This document shows positions 11,943 through 22,713 of a stretch of DNA of 64,000 nucleotides, one piece after another. This DNA is from Ascidia mentula. Lineage: Eukaryota > Chordata > Ascidiacea > Phlebobranchia > Ascidiidae. The notes beneath the pieces were generated by a model that did no database searches, had not been told where the DNA came from, and saw only the letters and a program-made list of their open reading frames with translations. Numbering within the stretch: the stretch's first letter is position 1; every line of letters starts with the position of its first letter. A program made the translations under genes and the position numbers. The stretch spans positions 9,987,001 to 10,051,000 of the forward strand of contig OX387199.1 in NCBI GenBank assembly GCA_947561715.1, in the 5' to 3' direction.

Positions 11943-13081
11943 AGGCTACATGTCTGCATCCACCCTAAGAAGCCACAACGTACTTGTCTTGAAATGTGGA
12001 CGTGTGAGCGTTCAGCTCGCATAACTTTTTGTTTCATGTTGTTATCACTTGTTGTACGCGTATGACGTCACCGTTTGTTCATCGCTATGCATTTGTCACA
12101 GTTACTTCGGCATCAGCTTCAGGTGATTAAGTTTGTTTACGCGTCGCATAGGCACAAGCCCACGGCAGTCAACTGTTTGTACATGGTGTCTTGTTTTTAT
12201 GTGCCGGTTATTTTTTAAGGCAGCTTCGCCCTTGGGTTTTATACGATTGACATTGTACATCTCTACATTTAAACGGAAATCTGGTTTCCTGTTCATCAAA
12301 TTATGCTTGGTGTTTATTTCTTTTTATTCTTATTTTACAACAATTGCTACCAGTGATCACTGTTGTCTTTGCGATTATTTAACAGCTGCATTGGGTAGAT
12401 AAGCAACTATATAAAAATAGGATATTCCATGTGAATTCTACATGTTAATATCATGTATCCTCTCTTTAAGCATTCGCAAATAAATTTTGTAAAATATTTG
12501 GACCTACCCCAAAGTTGCTACGTTACATGTACGTTTCGTCCACTGCGTTTAAATGACCTCCGTCATTGTATTATATTTTTGTCGTCTCGATGTTGTTGCA
12601 CATGAAGCCCCAATGTTGTCATCCACCGCACATGAAGCATTTATTTTTATTTGTAATTGTGTACATATTCAAAATATTTCAGTTGCGTATTTAAATTACT
12701 GGCTATTTGAAAGCACTTCTCTGCATTGCTGCGAAGGAAATCTGCAAAAATCGGACGGAGATACTGCTGGTGGTGACAATCAAAACAACCGTGTATCGTT
12801 TAATGAAACTGTACAGTTTGGTCTGAAAGTAGTCTTGAACAACCGTATATTAAGAAGCGAAAAATCGTTTGTTAAGAAAATAAAGTTGGCGAGATTGCTG
12901 CCCACGAACTCTGTGGTAGTTGTACGACGTGGAGGCAATCTCATTCAAACGCTACTTTTTAGAAAGCAATTAACTGCTGGAATATGTCAACAAAACGTTG
13001 GGTAGGCGGGGCGGTCGAATCCAACTAGTTGTCCAGAACAGCGTTGTTAATCTGTACACGTCATAACGCACGTTGGACATT
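11943..13081. other. Intergenic region between CDS and eIF5A-like genes
   Basis: This separates two convergent genes. A 150-codon plus-strand frame (12553-13005) is the longest feature. It shows no known motif and no supporting splice or homology evidence, and one frame of this length is expected by chance in 64 kb of AT-rich DNA. A possible polyadenylation signal AATAAA lies near 12478 on the plus strand, rather far from the CDS stop. Confidence 0.4.
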
Positions 13082-15476
13082 TTAGTTTACATATGTCACT
13101 TTTTCTTCACCCATCGCCTTCATCATAATTATCTAAAAACACAATGTTCGCTGAAAAACGATAAATTATTCCATTTTCACTCCTTTGCTTGCGTTAAGTT
13201 GGTATTGGACATGTAACTAACTAGTACAAATACGTGCTTTACATAACAGGAACTAAATGGAGGACGTATGTAAAGTATTGATGACGAATACAAACCAAAA
13301 TTACACACAAACAGTGATTGACGATCAGCGTCAGTGTGTTCTTTTATTTTGAAGTCTTGCAGAAATATTAATTTTACCATAAATGGCACTGTCAGTTTTG
13401 GAGCTAAAGAAGGAATAAAAATAAATAAATACGTATACTAACCATCGCGTGACGAGTTTGATGAAAAGCGCGTTGAATCGTTTCGCCGAGTTCTCCCTCA
13501 GGTAGTTTTTTGGTTTTAACATCACTTTCCATACTGGACTGAACACCATTCAAATGCATGACACCTTCAACCAGATTTGTAAGCTAAACACCAAAAACGT
13601 AAATATCAGATAAACACACGAAAAAAATAATTTGGGCCACATCAGTTGGCAACCTTGTTTTCAACATTTTTTGTCCTCGTTTCATAAAATAGACACACCT
13701 TACTAAATTGGTGGATTCTAAAGAACCACTTCACAGCTAGGTCGGCATTCGTGATCCTCATATAAGTCTTTGAAACATAGAAATCTGTGCGAAGTTAACG
13801 TTCAGGTGCTAACAAAGCAACCACCCGTTATTTTTGGTCGTATATTTAAATTAAAATACTACAGTAAATTGTTCATAACCAGCACAATCATCTTTCGCTC
13901 AGATTTCTATGTTACACACACGTATATTGAGGATAACAAATGTCGACGTATAGCTGTGAAGTGGTTCTTTGCCATCTACCTAATGAATTCAAGGATGAAT
14001 TTTTGAAAAGTTTGAAATGACAAACAATTTGACAATTTACCTCATACTCCTTTAATGAAATATTTGGAACATTTACGGTGTGAGTTGAGGGGAAAATGTC
14101 GAAATAACTCTCTCCAGTAAACATGTCAATCCCAGTTAAATGAACCTATACACAATCATAGTGAAAATCCCCTAAACAAACTCCTAATTTGTTGTACCCT
14201 ACGCCTCCTGTGCAACTTCATCACAATACGACCAAAAGCATGGTTACGATTTGAAAGTTTTTAAACTGTCCTCGATGAAATATTTGACGTTTGAAATATT
14301 TTAGCAAAGATTTTTCAGTTTTCATTTATTTATAAACAACTGCAATAAATAAATATTTCCTATTCCATTTCGGCTCTGTAAGCAAACACCGCCGTTCCAG
14401 CATTGGTTAATTTAAATACCGCATAGGGGTATATTTTTTATTTTGTTTTATTGTGCCTTTTGAATTAGGACAAATCCTTTTGTCAAGTGGTTCCCAACAT
14501 TTTTGTTTAAATCAAAAAAGACGCGGAACCCATTTTTGGTTTCTCGACAAATCTGCTTCCGTTGAGATTCTATTCTAGGAAAGTACGCTGCGTTTTATTT
14601 TGCCACATAATATGACTGTAGTGTGTTGCTATAATATAAACTTGTTTTCAGACATTTTGTAAAATAAATATTCGTTATTTATCAATTGTATAACACGCAT
14701 ATGCTAGTTTGCTGCGGATGTAAGGTTGAAAACCATTGCCTCATTCCATAAACTATACCGAGACAACAGTCGTTCTTCCAGCATAGATAATTTTTTTTTG
14801 AGATAAATCGACCGAATGTCGGTAGAATTGCGAAACCCCACAATGAGACTAAGGTGCGAAAAACTTGGGGCTATTATTCTTCTCATTGAGCAGACGTTTC
14901 GAATACCACTGTGCTCATCATCAGTGCTAATTCGGAAATTTAGTTGCCCCGAGGTGCGCACAGAGGAAGGCAACTGAGCAGACAAAAACAACAGCACGAT
15001 TGAAACACATCACGTGACAGTATCGGAGGTCTATGACAGTGACGTCATCATTTCAGATGTGCCAGGCTGAAAAGATGACCTATAGGTGTTAAAGAGGTAG
15101 AGTGATCTGGTGCTAACATCAACGTTTAGGAATAGTTTGGGGTGTGTCATGTAAAGCCTTTCCAAAATTAATAGTTTGGTTTTTACAGTGCAACTAAGTA
15201 AAATTTTGGGTAAGTTTGTGTTAACAGTATGGCCTGATTTATTGCTAACCTTAATAAGACATACAGTTGCTTCTTAGAGCTATTTAAAATTTAAACAAAC
15301 CAAAAGAATTCTGGATTGGCAAATACCGTACTGACCTTAGAATGGCCGTGTTTACCATTCTGTATACTTGACATTTCCGAAATCTTACATGGTCTATTTT
15401 TGAGTATTACATATCCACCCTTTTTCAAAGCAGATGCAGAAACAGGATAGAAATCAAGATTTCCATGTGTGTCCAT
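13082..15476 (-). CDS. EIF5A: Divergent eIF5A-like translation factor
   Basis: eIF5A binds the ribosomal E-site and relieves stalls; it works only after one lysine is converted to hypusine. Four exons on the minus strand join in phase 0: 15476-15336, 14145-14041, 13583-13443, 13132-13082. The product is 145 residues (human 154). The hypusine loop is present (NGKHGHSK, modifiable Lys at residue 42), preceded by [20 protein letters not shown] as in eIF5A. It is followed by [35 protein letters not shown] and the C-terminal KAMGEE. The intron after HSK falls at the place corresponding to human HAK. Intervening residues differ widely from the normally very conserved family, so this may be a specialised paralogue. 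Intron 1 (1.19 kb) contains a decayed hAT-like end near 14484; intron 2 contains a MITE. A 5' noncoding exon may exist upstream. Confidence 0.88.
13710..13980. mobile_element. Short MITE related to the 4538-6854 transposon
   Basis: Ends GGTGGATTCTAAAGAACCAC and, on the other strand, GGTAGATGGCAAAGAACCAC match the TIRs of the longer element, as does the following CAGCTAGGTCGGCA. Imperfect 9-bp flanks TACTAAATT (13701-13709) and TAATGAATT (13981-13989) agree at 7 of 9 positions. It has no coding capacity. It lies in intron 2 of the eIF5A-like gene without touching splice sites. Confidence 0.75.
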
Positions 15477-15994
15477 ATTTAAAGTTATAACTTAGGCAAT
15501 ATGAAAGAAAATGTAATTTAGTGCTCAAAAACTTTTGCTTACATTTAAAAGTACCAATATATAAATTAACGATACACTGATACGTTTATTATTGCACTTT
15601 ATACAAACTTGTGTTGATCACTTGATCAAAAACAACTTTTACGCGACAGCTGTTAAGCGACTACACAACAATTTGTTGCAGGCTGCATCTTTTAAGTGGA
15701 AAAAGAATGTAGGTGCACAAAATTATAAATCAACGTTATGAATAACAACAGAGATTGAATTAATTGCTTCGTTGCAGTCTCCGTAATTTTTGTACCCATG
15801 AAATTGCGACCCCTCTCAAATCTGTCTCAAAAACTGTCTTTCAAACAGGCTTAAATGTCTGTCATGAATAAACTGTAGGATTAAGTATAGGCCACAACCG
15901 GCCATTAAAATAGAAACTACTGCATGACCACTTCCTTTTTTTCGGTTTCAAACTTTCAAAACTTGACAACTGATAGTTTACTTGGCATTATACT

Positions 15995-16396
15995 TTAACA
16001 ACATGCAAGTTTCGAGTAGAATTGGACATTGGCATTAAAACCGTGCACAGCTAAACACAGCGGAAATACTGAATAACGCTTCCACGTAAACCGAGCTCTG
16101 AAGCGTGGGAAAATGGCAAGAAAACTGAAACAAGGCACATCGATTTATATGGTAATAAACTACAATAACAATTATACTGGTTCATTGCTTTAAACTTACC
16201 ACTCTGATTTACAATTCTGTGGTTTGATTTTTCTACCGCATAAATAAAGGCTAAATCCCGTATTTGTGTTTCTGAGACAAACCTTCATGTATCTTTCATC
16301 CACAATATTTGAAAACAACGTAAATTTTTTTCTGGGATTGCATTTTGGTAGAGTTTGCCTCATGCACCGACCACGACAACGCAAGCTTTTGGACAT
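15995..16396 (-). CDS. Unidentified two-exon Cys-rich protein
   Basis: A minus-strand exon (16396-16200, 65 codons plus two bases) ends at a good donor (TG|GTAAGT). It joins across a 75-nt intron to an exon at 16124-15995 that starts after TTTCAG and ends at TAA, giving 108 residues. The intron length matches other short introns here. Visible stretches are KKFTLFSNIVDERYMKVCL, TGFSLYLCGRKIKPQNCKSE and, after the junction, CFLAIFPRFRARFTWKRYS. The spacing of SLYLC, CKSEC and RYS loosely recalls the second half of an FGF trefoil domain, but several expected residues are absent and no signal peptide is visible. More 5' exons are likely (an open frame lies at 16396-16593). Function is not assigned. 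Confidence 0.32.
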
Positions 16397-16634
16397 TACA
16401 CTTTCCGGCAATTCAGTGTGCGTTGCGCAACTCCGATCCCACGCATATTAGTCAGCTCTTGTAACTGCGATGCATTTCCTCCGCTCTTGTGCGACAAATT
16501 TAATGGACTATTCAACTTGAAGTGATGTTCTCGCACAAAATACTTATCACCTACACCATATCCATAGTAAAACCCGCCATTCGTTGCAAGCACTACTTAC
16601 AATAAACCGCCAATAAACCCAGTAACGGAAAAGA

Positions 16635-16899
16635 AATGACAGTATGATAGCATCTTACCATCAGTGAACATGGGTTATTGTCACACGATTGTTGTTGAGT
16701 GTGGAAATCCACCGAAGCTTCATTTCTACCGTGACCTCCAAACATTTTTTGGTCACTGTCCAAAACAATCTTGTACCTTCGGACGGTGGCATCAGCTTTC
16801 TTTTGCAGTTATGTAAAAACTGTGGGGAAAGGAAAAATGTCAGTACATTTAAAAAACTATACGACGGCATTTGGCAAATTCGACAAACAATTATATACG
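16635..16899. pseudogene. Chimeric fragment: GBE exon 14 joined to channel-gene segment
   Basis: Positions 16635-16780 read identically to the stretch of the branching-enzyme units that covers exon 14 and its flanks (23142-23290 region of unit 1). Positions 16780-16899 match 19663-19782, the part of the channel gene after its fourth membrane segment, with about seven differences. The join is about four bases beyond the exon-14 acceptor and shares one base. Both pieces keep their plus-strand orientation, but their order is reversed relative to the main loci. No open product spans the join in the original frames. Confidence 0.85.
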
Positions 16900-17880
16900 C
16901 AAGCACAGTATGCCTGTAATTGGACATTATAGTGGATTGTTGTGGCAGAGACAGAGTTAATACAGCTAACTTGGCGTGCAAAATAAAAGTGATTTGATTT
17001 GACCATCCATGCTGAAGAGAAGCATAAGCTAATTAAGTACGCCTCTTTTCAAAAAGACAACTTTTATGCTTCTATACGATTACAACATGGTCAAAGTGTC
17101 TCTGCAAAACTTATTCTCGGGACAAAGACTAACCTTTGGCGCCTATTCCACAAGGTAGGCGTGTTTGTGAATTTGAAACTTGCGTTCGCAGGGAAGAGGT
17201 AGTTAAAAACGTTGTTTTTTATAGTGTCCATAGTTCAAAATCATTTGGGTGGATGTTCATGTGCATATAGTTGTTTAACTGCTATGATTATGTACTGCTA
17301 TTTTTGTTGCTAGGCATAGTACTTATTGGGAATTGCTCTTCTGGCACAAAATGTTTATTGAAACCGACGTTCCGTCTACCATCCGGCGAAACTTCCATAG
17401 CGTAATGTCACACAATAATGCATCAAGCGCATAAACACTAAAAATGCTATGATTATCTTTTGGCATTTTGTTAATGCAGTTCATACAGCAGCTGATTCGC
17501 TCAGGTTGTGTTTTGCTTTTTGTTTTTAATCCGAAAAATTGAATTTATAAGCATGTGGAGTTAGCTGTTTAAAAGAACTCTTTATTGCAGCATTGTAAAA
17601 CAGATTCCGTGAAAGATCTGTCGTATTTTTAATCTTTGGATAAAGTATTGTGTGGTTTGTCATAATTTGTTTAACACGAAAAACTTCCAAATCAATTAGG
17701 AAAGACGATTTCAGACTGTACGCAGATGAAAGCAGAAAGGGTATTCTCTAGCACTTTGTACGGACATTTTCAGAGCGCCGAAAAGAAAATGCTTTACAGT
17801 TTGTTGAACAACGTGCGTGCATATTCAGTAAACCAGCTTCACAAATCTGAAAAAAATTGGTAATTTTTTCCATTACTACA
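16900..17880. other. Upstream region of the channel gene; no gene recognised
   Basis: A 67-codon frame (16999-17202) has no known motif. A TGA at 17848-17850 is in frame with and just upstream of the channel-gene start, which bounds its coding region on the 5' side. Sequence is AT-rich with no clear TATA box or repeat. Confidence 0.4.
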
Positions 17881-20031
17881 ATGGCCTTAATAGATCTTCA
17901 GGGCGGTGTGCTTTCAGCTCACAAAATTAAACCTTGGTGGGAAACTCTCTGTACTTTTACGTATGTAGCTGTGAATGGTACAAGCTTAGTTGTATTGTTG
18001 AAAGCAAATACTAACTCATTGTGGTGCCACCATATTGATCCCAATGCAACCAAAGGGTTTGAAGGAATCAAAATTTATTATGTAAATGAACAATGCAAAC
18101 AGGAGGCCAACTTTTTTCAGCTCAATTTCTGGTGGATTTTAATGCTAGTTTCAATTTGTTTGTACGCAGTCATGCATTTTTGGGAACATATACCCCAAGT
18201 GATTAACGAAGTTGCCAGGTTCAGGAAGTTGTTTGATGCTGTATCGAAGTTTGGAAATTCGACTGACGTGCTTATCATGTTGGTTACCACACCAAATTCG
18301 CATAATTCGCCATATTTTGAGCGTCAGAAAAGAGGTATGAGCAGAATGATTGCAAAATGTTTTTTGAAACGATCTGAACTTCAAAACAATTTGGTAGGAC
18401 CAACAGAGACTGACAAACTGCTTGATGAAGTTCACAAAGATATTGTTCGTCACCTCCATGCCTTTCCCCACCTACGCCCAAACACAACCAAAGTCAAAAA
18501 AGGTCCAGTGTGTTACTTAGGAGAAAAAGGAAAAGTATATGCTCGGGATTTACCGATTAATGACCTAACCGAAGAACCTGTTAATGAGCTTCTGTATTTG
18601 TTAGATAGTTGGGAGGAAGACATGTCACTGAGTTTGGGAACTTTGATAAGAAAAGTATGTAACAAAGAATCAATTCCTAAAATTCCTTTGTCGACCCCCC
18701 TGAAAACCTTGCGAAACTTGTCAAAAACAAAAGAGAAAAATGGAGACAAGCAAAATCAAACCGACAGAGTACAGTCATTGAGTCAGCTTTTGGCTCTTCG
18801 CCAAATTGAGAGTATTCGAAAATTGAAAGAAAAGTTTTGTGATCTCCCCGAAAAAAGGAAAGAAGTTGTCGAAAGCATTCAGAAAGATGCCACAACCTTA
18901 CTGAAGCTATTACACAATGAAAGCGACAGGGAAGTGTTTCGACAAACACTCAACCCAACTCAACGAAGCAACTCAAAAACGGAAGTAAATAAACAATACA
19001 AAATGTACAAAAATACTCTTTTAGATAATGCAAAGTACGAATGCAACAAAGTATTCAAACCAGGAGACAGCAGTCTTATCTTGACACATCTTAACAGCAA
19101 TAAAGTAAGTACGAAAAGGCAGTTGTCGGAGTTGATTGAGTGTTTAAACGATTCTCAAGTTGTTGATGGCCTGGAGGCCATTAGAAAAATGTCACCATTA
19201 GATCAGCTGCAAAACCTCCCAGAAGGGAAGAAAATCAAAGATTTGATTACCGATAAAAGTTTGTTGGACCAAGTTAGAATTGTAGAAGGATTTAAACAAC
19301 TTGTCTCCCTCAGGCAGATAGTAACCATTAGCGAATGGAATGCGAAAGAAGACGATTATCAGTCTGCGATCAAAAAAAAAGTACAAAACCAAATAAAAAG
19401 TGAACAAAAATTTAATAGCAAATCTTGGTATTTTTTCAGAAATTTTGGATCCTTTTTGTGTACACTAATAGCAGTTGGACTGATTTTGCTTTTCCTTCGC
19501 ACCTCAGAACCGACTTTTGTCTGCAATCGGGCTTACAAATGTATCTACCATTCATTTAGAACACAACACATGGTTGCCCTTGCACAAAGCATTTTAATGA
19601 GCATTCAATGTATCGTCTTTGTTGTTCTTTTACTGGTCTTTCGGTTGCAAAGCAACGATCCGGACGGTGGCATCAACTTTCTTTTGCGGTTATGTGAAAA
19701 CAGTGGGGAAAAGAAAAATGTCAAGACATTTAAAAAACTATACGACGGCATTTGGCAAATTCGACAAACAATTATATACGGATTGCGCAAAAGTATGATT
19801 TCAGCGGCGTCTGTCGGAGATATTGACTTCTTTCAATTTTATTTGGAGATCACTGGTGATGACATCAATGCATTTCTTTGTAGTAATTTTGTGCAAAACA
19901 ACACAAGCGATGATGTTGGAAATACAGTTTCTCTACTTAAAAGATTAGAGACAATACTTCCAAAAAAAACAGATTGTTCAATTTACCATCAAGGGTTAAG
20001 TCGTAATCGACTCGCAAGAAAGATGACATGA
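17881..20031 (+). CDS. LRRC8/pannexin-like four-TM protein lacking LRRs
   Basis: A single uninterrupted frame encodes 716 residues from ATG 17881; the frame extends 24 nt further up but without an ATG. The N-terminus KIKPWWETLCTF resembles the pannexin-like domain of LRRC8 volume-regulated anion channel subunits (ILKPWWDVF). Predicted membrane segments are about 22-41, 82-99, 521-540 and 566-588. The first extracellular loop has Cys49 and Cys72 (YVNEQC, cf. LRRC8 YINEQC) and a possible glycosylation site Asn55. The second loop has Cys548 and Cys554. The cytosolic loop between TM2 and TM3 is about 420 residues, far longer than in LRRC8. After TM4 only about 128 residues remain and no leucine-rich repeats are seen. 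Topology implies a large-pore channel subunit; activity is inference. Confidence 0.6.
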   Translation: MALIDLQGGVLSAHKIKPWWETLCTFTYVAVNGTSLVVLLKANTNSLWCHHIDPNATKGFEGIKIYYVNEQCKQEANFFQLNFWWILMLVSICLYAVMHFWEHIPQVINEVARFRKLFDAVSKFGNSTDVLIMLVTTPNSHNSPYFERQKRGMSRMIAKCFLKRSELQNNLVGPTETDKLLDEVHKDIVRHLHAFPHLRPNTTKVKKGPVCYLGEKGKVYARDLPINDLTEEPVNELLYLLDSWEEDMSLSLGTLIRKVCNKESIPKIPLSTPLKTLRNLSKTKEKNGDKQNQTDRVQSLSQLLALRQIESIRKLKEKFCDLPEKRKEVVESIQKDATTLLKLLHNESDREVFRQTLNPTQRSNSKTEVNKQYKMYKNTLLDNAKYECNKVFKPGDSSLILTHLNSNKVSTKRQLSELIECLNDSQVVDGLEAIRKMSPLDQLQNLPEGKKIKDLITDKSLLDQVRIVEGFKQLVSLRQIVTISEWNAKEDDYQSAIKKKVQNQIKSEQKFNSKSWYFFRNFGSFLCTLIAVGLILLFLRTSEPTFVCNRAYKCIYHSFRTQHMVALAQSILMSIQCIVFVVLLLVFRLQSNDPDGGINFLLRLCENSGEKKNVKTFKKLYDGIWQIRQTIIYGLRKSMISAASVGDIDFFQFYLEITGDDINAFLCSNFVQNNTSDDVGNTVSLLKRLETILPKKTDCSIYHQGLSRNRLARKMT

Positions 20032-20197
20032 TCCCTATTCAAGCGACAAAAACATATTTGAAATAATTAAACTTTATATTTTGTCTTCATGACAAGTAGC
20101 AGATAAATATTTTATATAAAAACAAAGCGTCCAACAACTGGCTTATACTAGATGTGGTTTGCACGGAAGTTAAATAGCGAAATTGATTTTTCTGATT

Positions 20198-20203
20198 AAT
20201 AAA
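20198..20203 (+). terminator. Polyadenylation signal of the channel gene
   Basis: AATAAA about 167 nt after the TGA/TAA end of the channel coding frame, in AT-rich sequence. Position and consensus fit a 3' UTR end; no RNA evidence. Confidence 0.45.
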
Positions 20204-20767
20204 CTACCTGACATCAAACCGAGGCTTATTTCTTCATTAAAATGCATCACACGTGCAGTAATTTGATATTGCAGGAATGAAGACAAAGGTCAAAAGAATC
20301 GGGGGATGAAGACAATTTTCCAGATTTTTTTGACCTTACTGAGAAATAACGTAGTCATATTATTGTCTGGCACTTTACTAAAACGAAATCTTTTTTATCC
20401 TCGTATCCTTTTATAATCAATGTCTGTGAGCTGATATTTTTTGCTCCACACATCAACCGTTAGCTACTGTAAATTCAGGAAAAATCTAGAGTTTAAATAA
20501 TATCTTTATTCCCGCGAAACAAAATTTGAACGCAATTGGCGATAAACGTGCTTTCAACAAGCGCTAATGCAAACTTAACCGAAAAATAAATGATGTTGAG
20601 TCATTTTCAAGAATTGAAGCTCTAATGCACAACAAAACACGACATCGACCGCAGGAAATCCACAACTTTTTCAAAATCAAAATTTATTGTTTATCGGGGA
20701 TGTATTGTGCTTGGAACCTTCACCTGAAAGGTTGGTCAGTATTATTTATTACAACCCACAACGAACG
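20204..20767. other. Gap between channel gene and array; no gene seen
   Basis: Single-copy sequence with no recognised gene or repeat. The match to the array units begins abruptly at about 20768 (AAGTTCGCTCTTA), marking the left edge of the tandem array. Confidence 0.5.
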
Positions 20768-22698
20768 AAGTTCGCTCTTAAAGGGATTGTAAAGCAATAA
20801 AGTGAGATTGGCAAGGATTAGGATAATAATTTTCAATACAAAGAGACTTGATTATTCAACAATGTTCACAGCTTACCACTACATGAACATAACAGGAAGG
20901 AATAAGTTTAAATGACAATGTAATTCAACTAGAATGGTCTGAAATCATTTGTGATGCGAATTTAATTCAATATCACAAAGATTAAAATACGGGTGATGCG
21001 TTTGGTCGGAATTCAACCAAAAGTACGCTTACACTTTCTCTTATTCAATAATATGATGGGTTTTGGCAATAATGTAAGGTAAACCTCATAAACTTAATGT
21101 CACCTCAACAAAATTTCAGGAATGAAAAAACTACTTTCACAAAACAAACCTTTGTACTTGGACGAGTTCCGAGTTATTCAAGGCCGCTCTTGTTGTCTGA
21201 ATAACGAAAAAAGTGACAAAATCATTTCCGTATTACGCACAAACGTACTCCTGCTGTCGTAAAGATTTGGCGACTTTCCTGGCAAAAACGTTTATTTTAC
21301 ATTCGATGCTTCGGTCGGTGTGCAGCTGACCTTTCTCACAAACGATGGTGATTAGCAGATTATTTCAGTCGCTCGTGCAATTTGTTCGTAATTGCGTTTT
21401 AGTTTGTGTTACAAATAAGTTTTTTGTGTGCAAACTATTCCGGTTTTCGATAGACTAGTAGGTCGATGAACAGAAATTATTGTTCCGCAAATATTTAAAT
21501 ATTCAAAAATGTGTATCATCAGCTTTTCTGGATTGTCGAATAGTCATTGCTTACATAATATTGATATAATATTTTAACAAACCGCAAACCAGTCGCTTCT
21601 ACTGAGATCGTGGTTGCGACAGCATATAACCAAGCAACGTACGAATTTGTCTTTTTCAGTCCGAGTCGAAATGAGCTCGTTCGCGACTATTTTTCTTGTA
21701 ATATCCACGTGGTAATATTTGCGTTTGCAATACCTAAGTTTCCCCTTGTAACATTCCGCGGGTAAAATCAAGGTCTTGCAAACACTTTTCATTCTATCAT
21801 AGGTAAGCTTGCTTGACAACTTTCCTCGAGTGCCCATAGGATTTAGCACTTAGTGTCTGTTTGATCACATGCCAACAGCACAACCCTCGCAGCGGGAGCT
21901 GCCCGCACATCTGTATTTCCACAAAAGTAAGTTTGGCCGGCGGTAAAAGACCAACTTGTATTCCTCTGTCACAATGTAACGTACATACGACGTAACAAAG
22001 CGATCAGTGACGCACGGAGGTCCATTTTTGGTTGAATAGGAACGGGTGCTTGTGCTGGTGCTAGGTCCAATTTGAGCGTGTTTGAAGGAATTTTTAGTGG
22101 ATTTAGGGGCTGTTTAAAATCATCAGAGTGTTTGTAATACTGGATTAGACATTCTCAGTTGACATTATTTGAATTGGAAAAACACCAAGAAATGCAATTG
22201 AAATTTGCAGAGATATAAATCGTGTAGTCTACCTAATCATTTGCGTATTTCTGGCAGTGTATGTTTTACTATGCGTAATTAACATAAAACAACAAACTAG
22301 CTGATGCAAACCAAGCCTCCCACTACGGCTGTTTTGGGATATACTGTCGTCATTGTTTCATGGACGTTCGTTTCGTTGTCACGCTAGACGCACAATTGCC
22401 ATAAAGATATCCCGTCTTTAACCGTTATTGAAACTAAACTTTCGTGAAATTACTGGCCATTTAACGAGGGGTACAGGATTTCGGAATCTCCAACAAAACA
22501 TCATATCGAATTAAATCTTCACATTGAGTTTATTTTAATTCGGAACATTTACTCCAATAAAGTCCAAAAAACTGTTGTTTATTCAATAATAGCTCTGACA
22601 ACAATGCAGAAATACAAAGGTCATTTTGTGACACAAACAACAAATAAGAATTACAACAATCAACACAGCACAACAAATATGTAGTTTTGTGTGGATAT
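20768..22698. other. Spacer of unit 1
   Basis: No recognised gene. A minus-strand frame at 21574-21849 (91 codons, Cys-rich, including CLVICCRNHD and SDWFAVC) is open here and in units 2, 5 and 6 but frameshifted in units 3, 4, 7 and 8. A plus-strand splice-like pair (GTAAACC at about 21079 and TTTCAG at 21114-21119) brackets a 41-nt gap, but the frames on either side are not conserved between units. Confidence 0.4.
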
Positions 22699-22704
22699 TT
22701 TATT
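22699..22704 (-). terminator. Polyadenylation signal of GBE-like copy 1
   Basis: AATAAA on the minus strand only about 10 nt after the TGA stop (22714-22716), implying a very short 3' UTR. Equivalent signals are at 28170-28175, 33640-33645, 39111-39116, 44597-44602, 50083-50088, 55542-55547 and 61015-61020. Confidence 0.6.
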
Positions 22705-22713
22705 TGAAACCAA

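Noticed and set aside
12553..13005. 150-codon plus-strand open frame
   Set aside because: No motif or splice support; one frame of this length is expected by chance in a window this size and base composition.
13331..13443. Reading on from eIF5A-like exon 3 into the following sequence, or splicing to the acceptor near 13410
   Set aside because: Both give a stop or residues unlike eIF5A. The acceptor at 13133 gives a C-terminus matching the family (KAMGEE) in the right phase.
14484..14560. hAT-like element in intron 1 of the eIF5A-like gene
   Set aside because: Only one decayed end (AAGTGGTTCCCAACATTT) was found; no matching second end or target duplication.
14790..15000. Penelope-like or other retroelement end (GAAACG-type motif after CATCATCAGTG)
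   Set aside because: The resemblance is limited to a short motif and no reverse transcriptase sequence was seen.
17857..17880. Start of the channel protein at 17857
   Set aside because: That codon is TTG; the first in-frame ATG is 17881 and an in-frame stop lies just upstream.
21574..21849. Cys-rich 91-residue minus-strand protein in the spacers
   Set aside because: A one-base difference shifts the frame in four of eight units, removing most cysteines; no known family.
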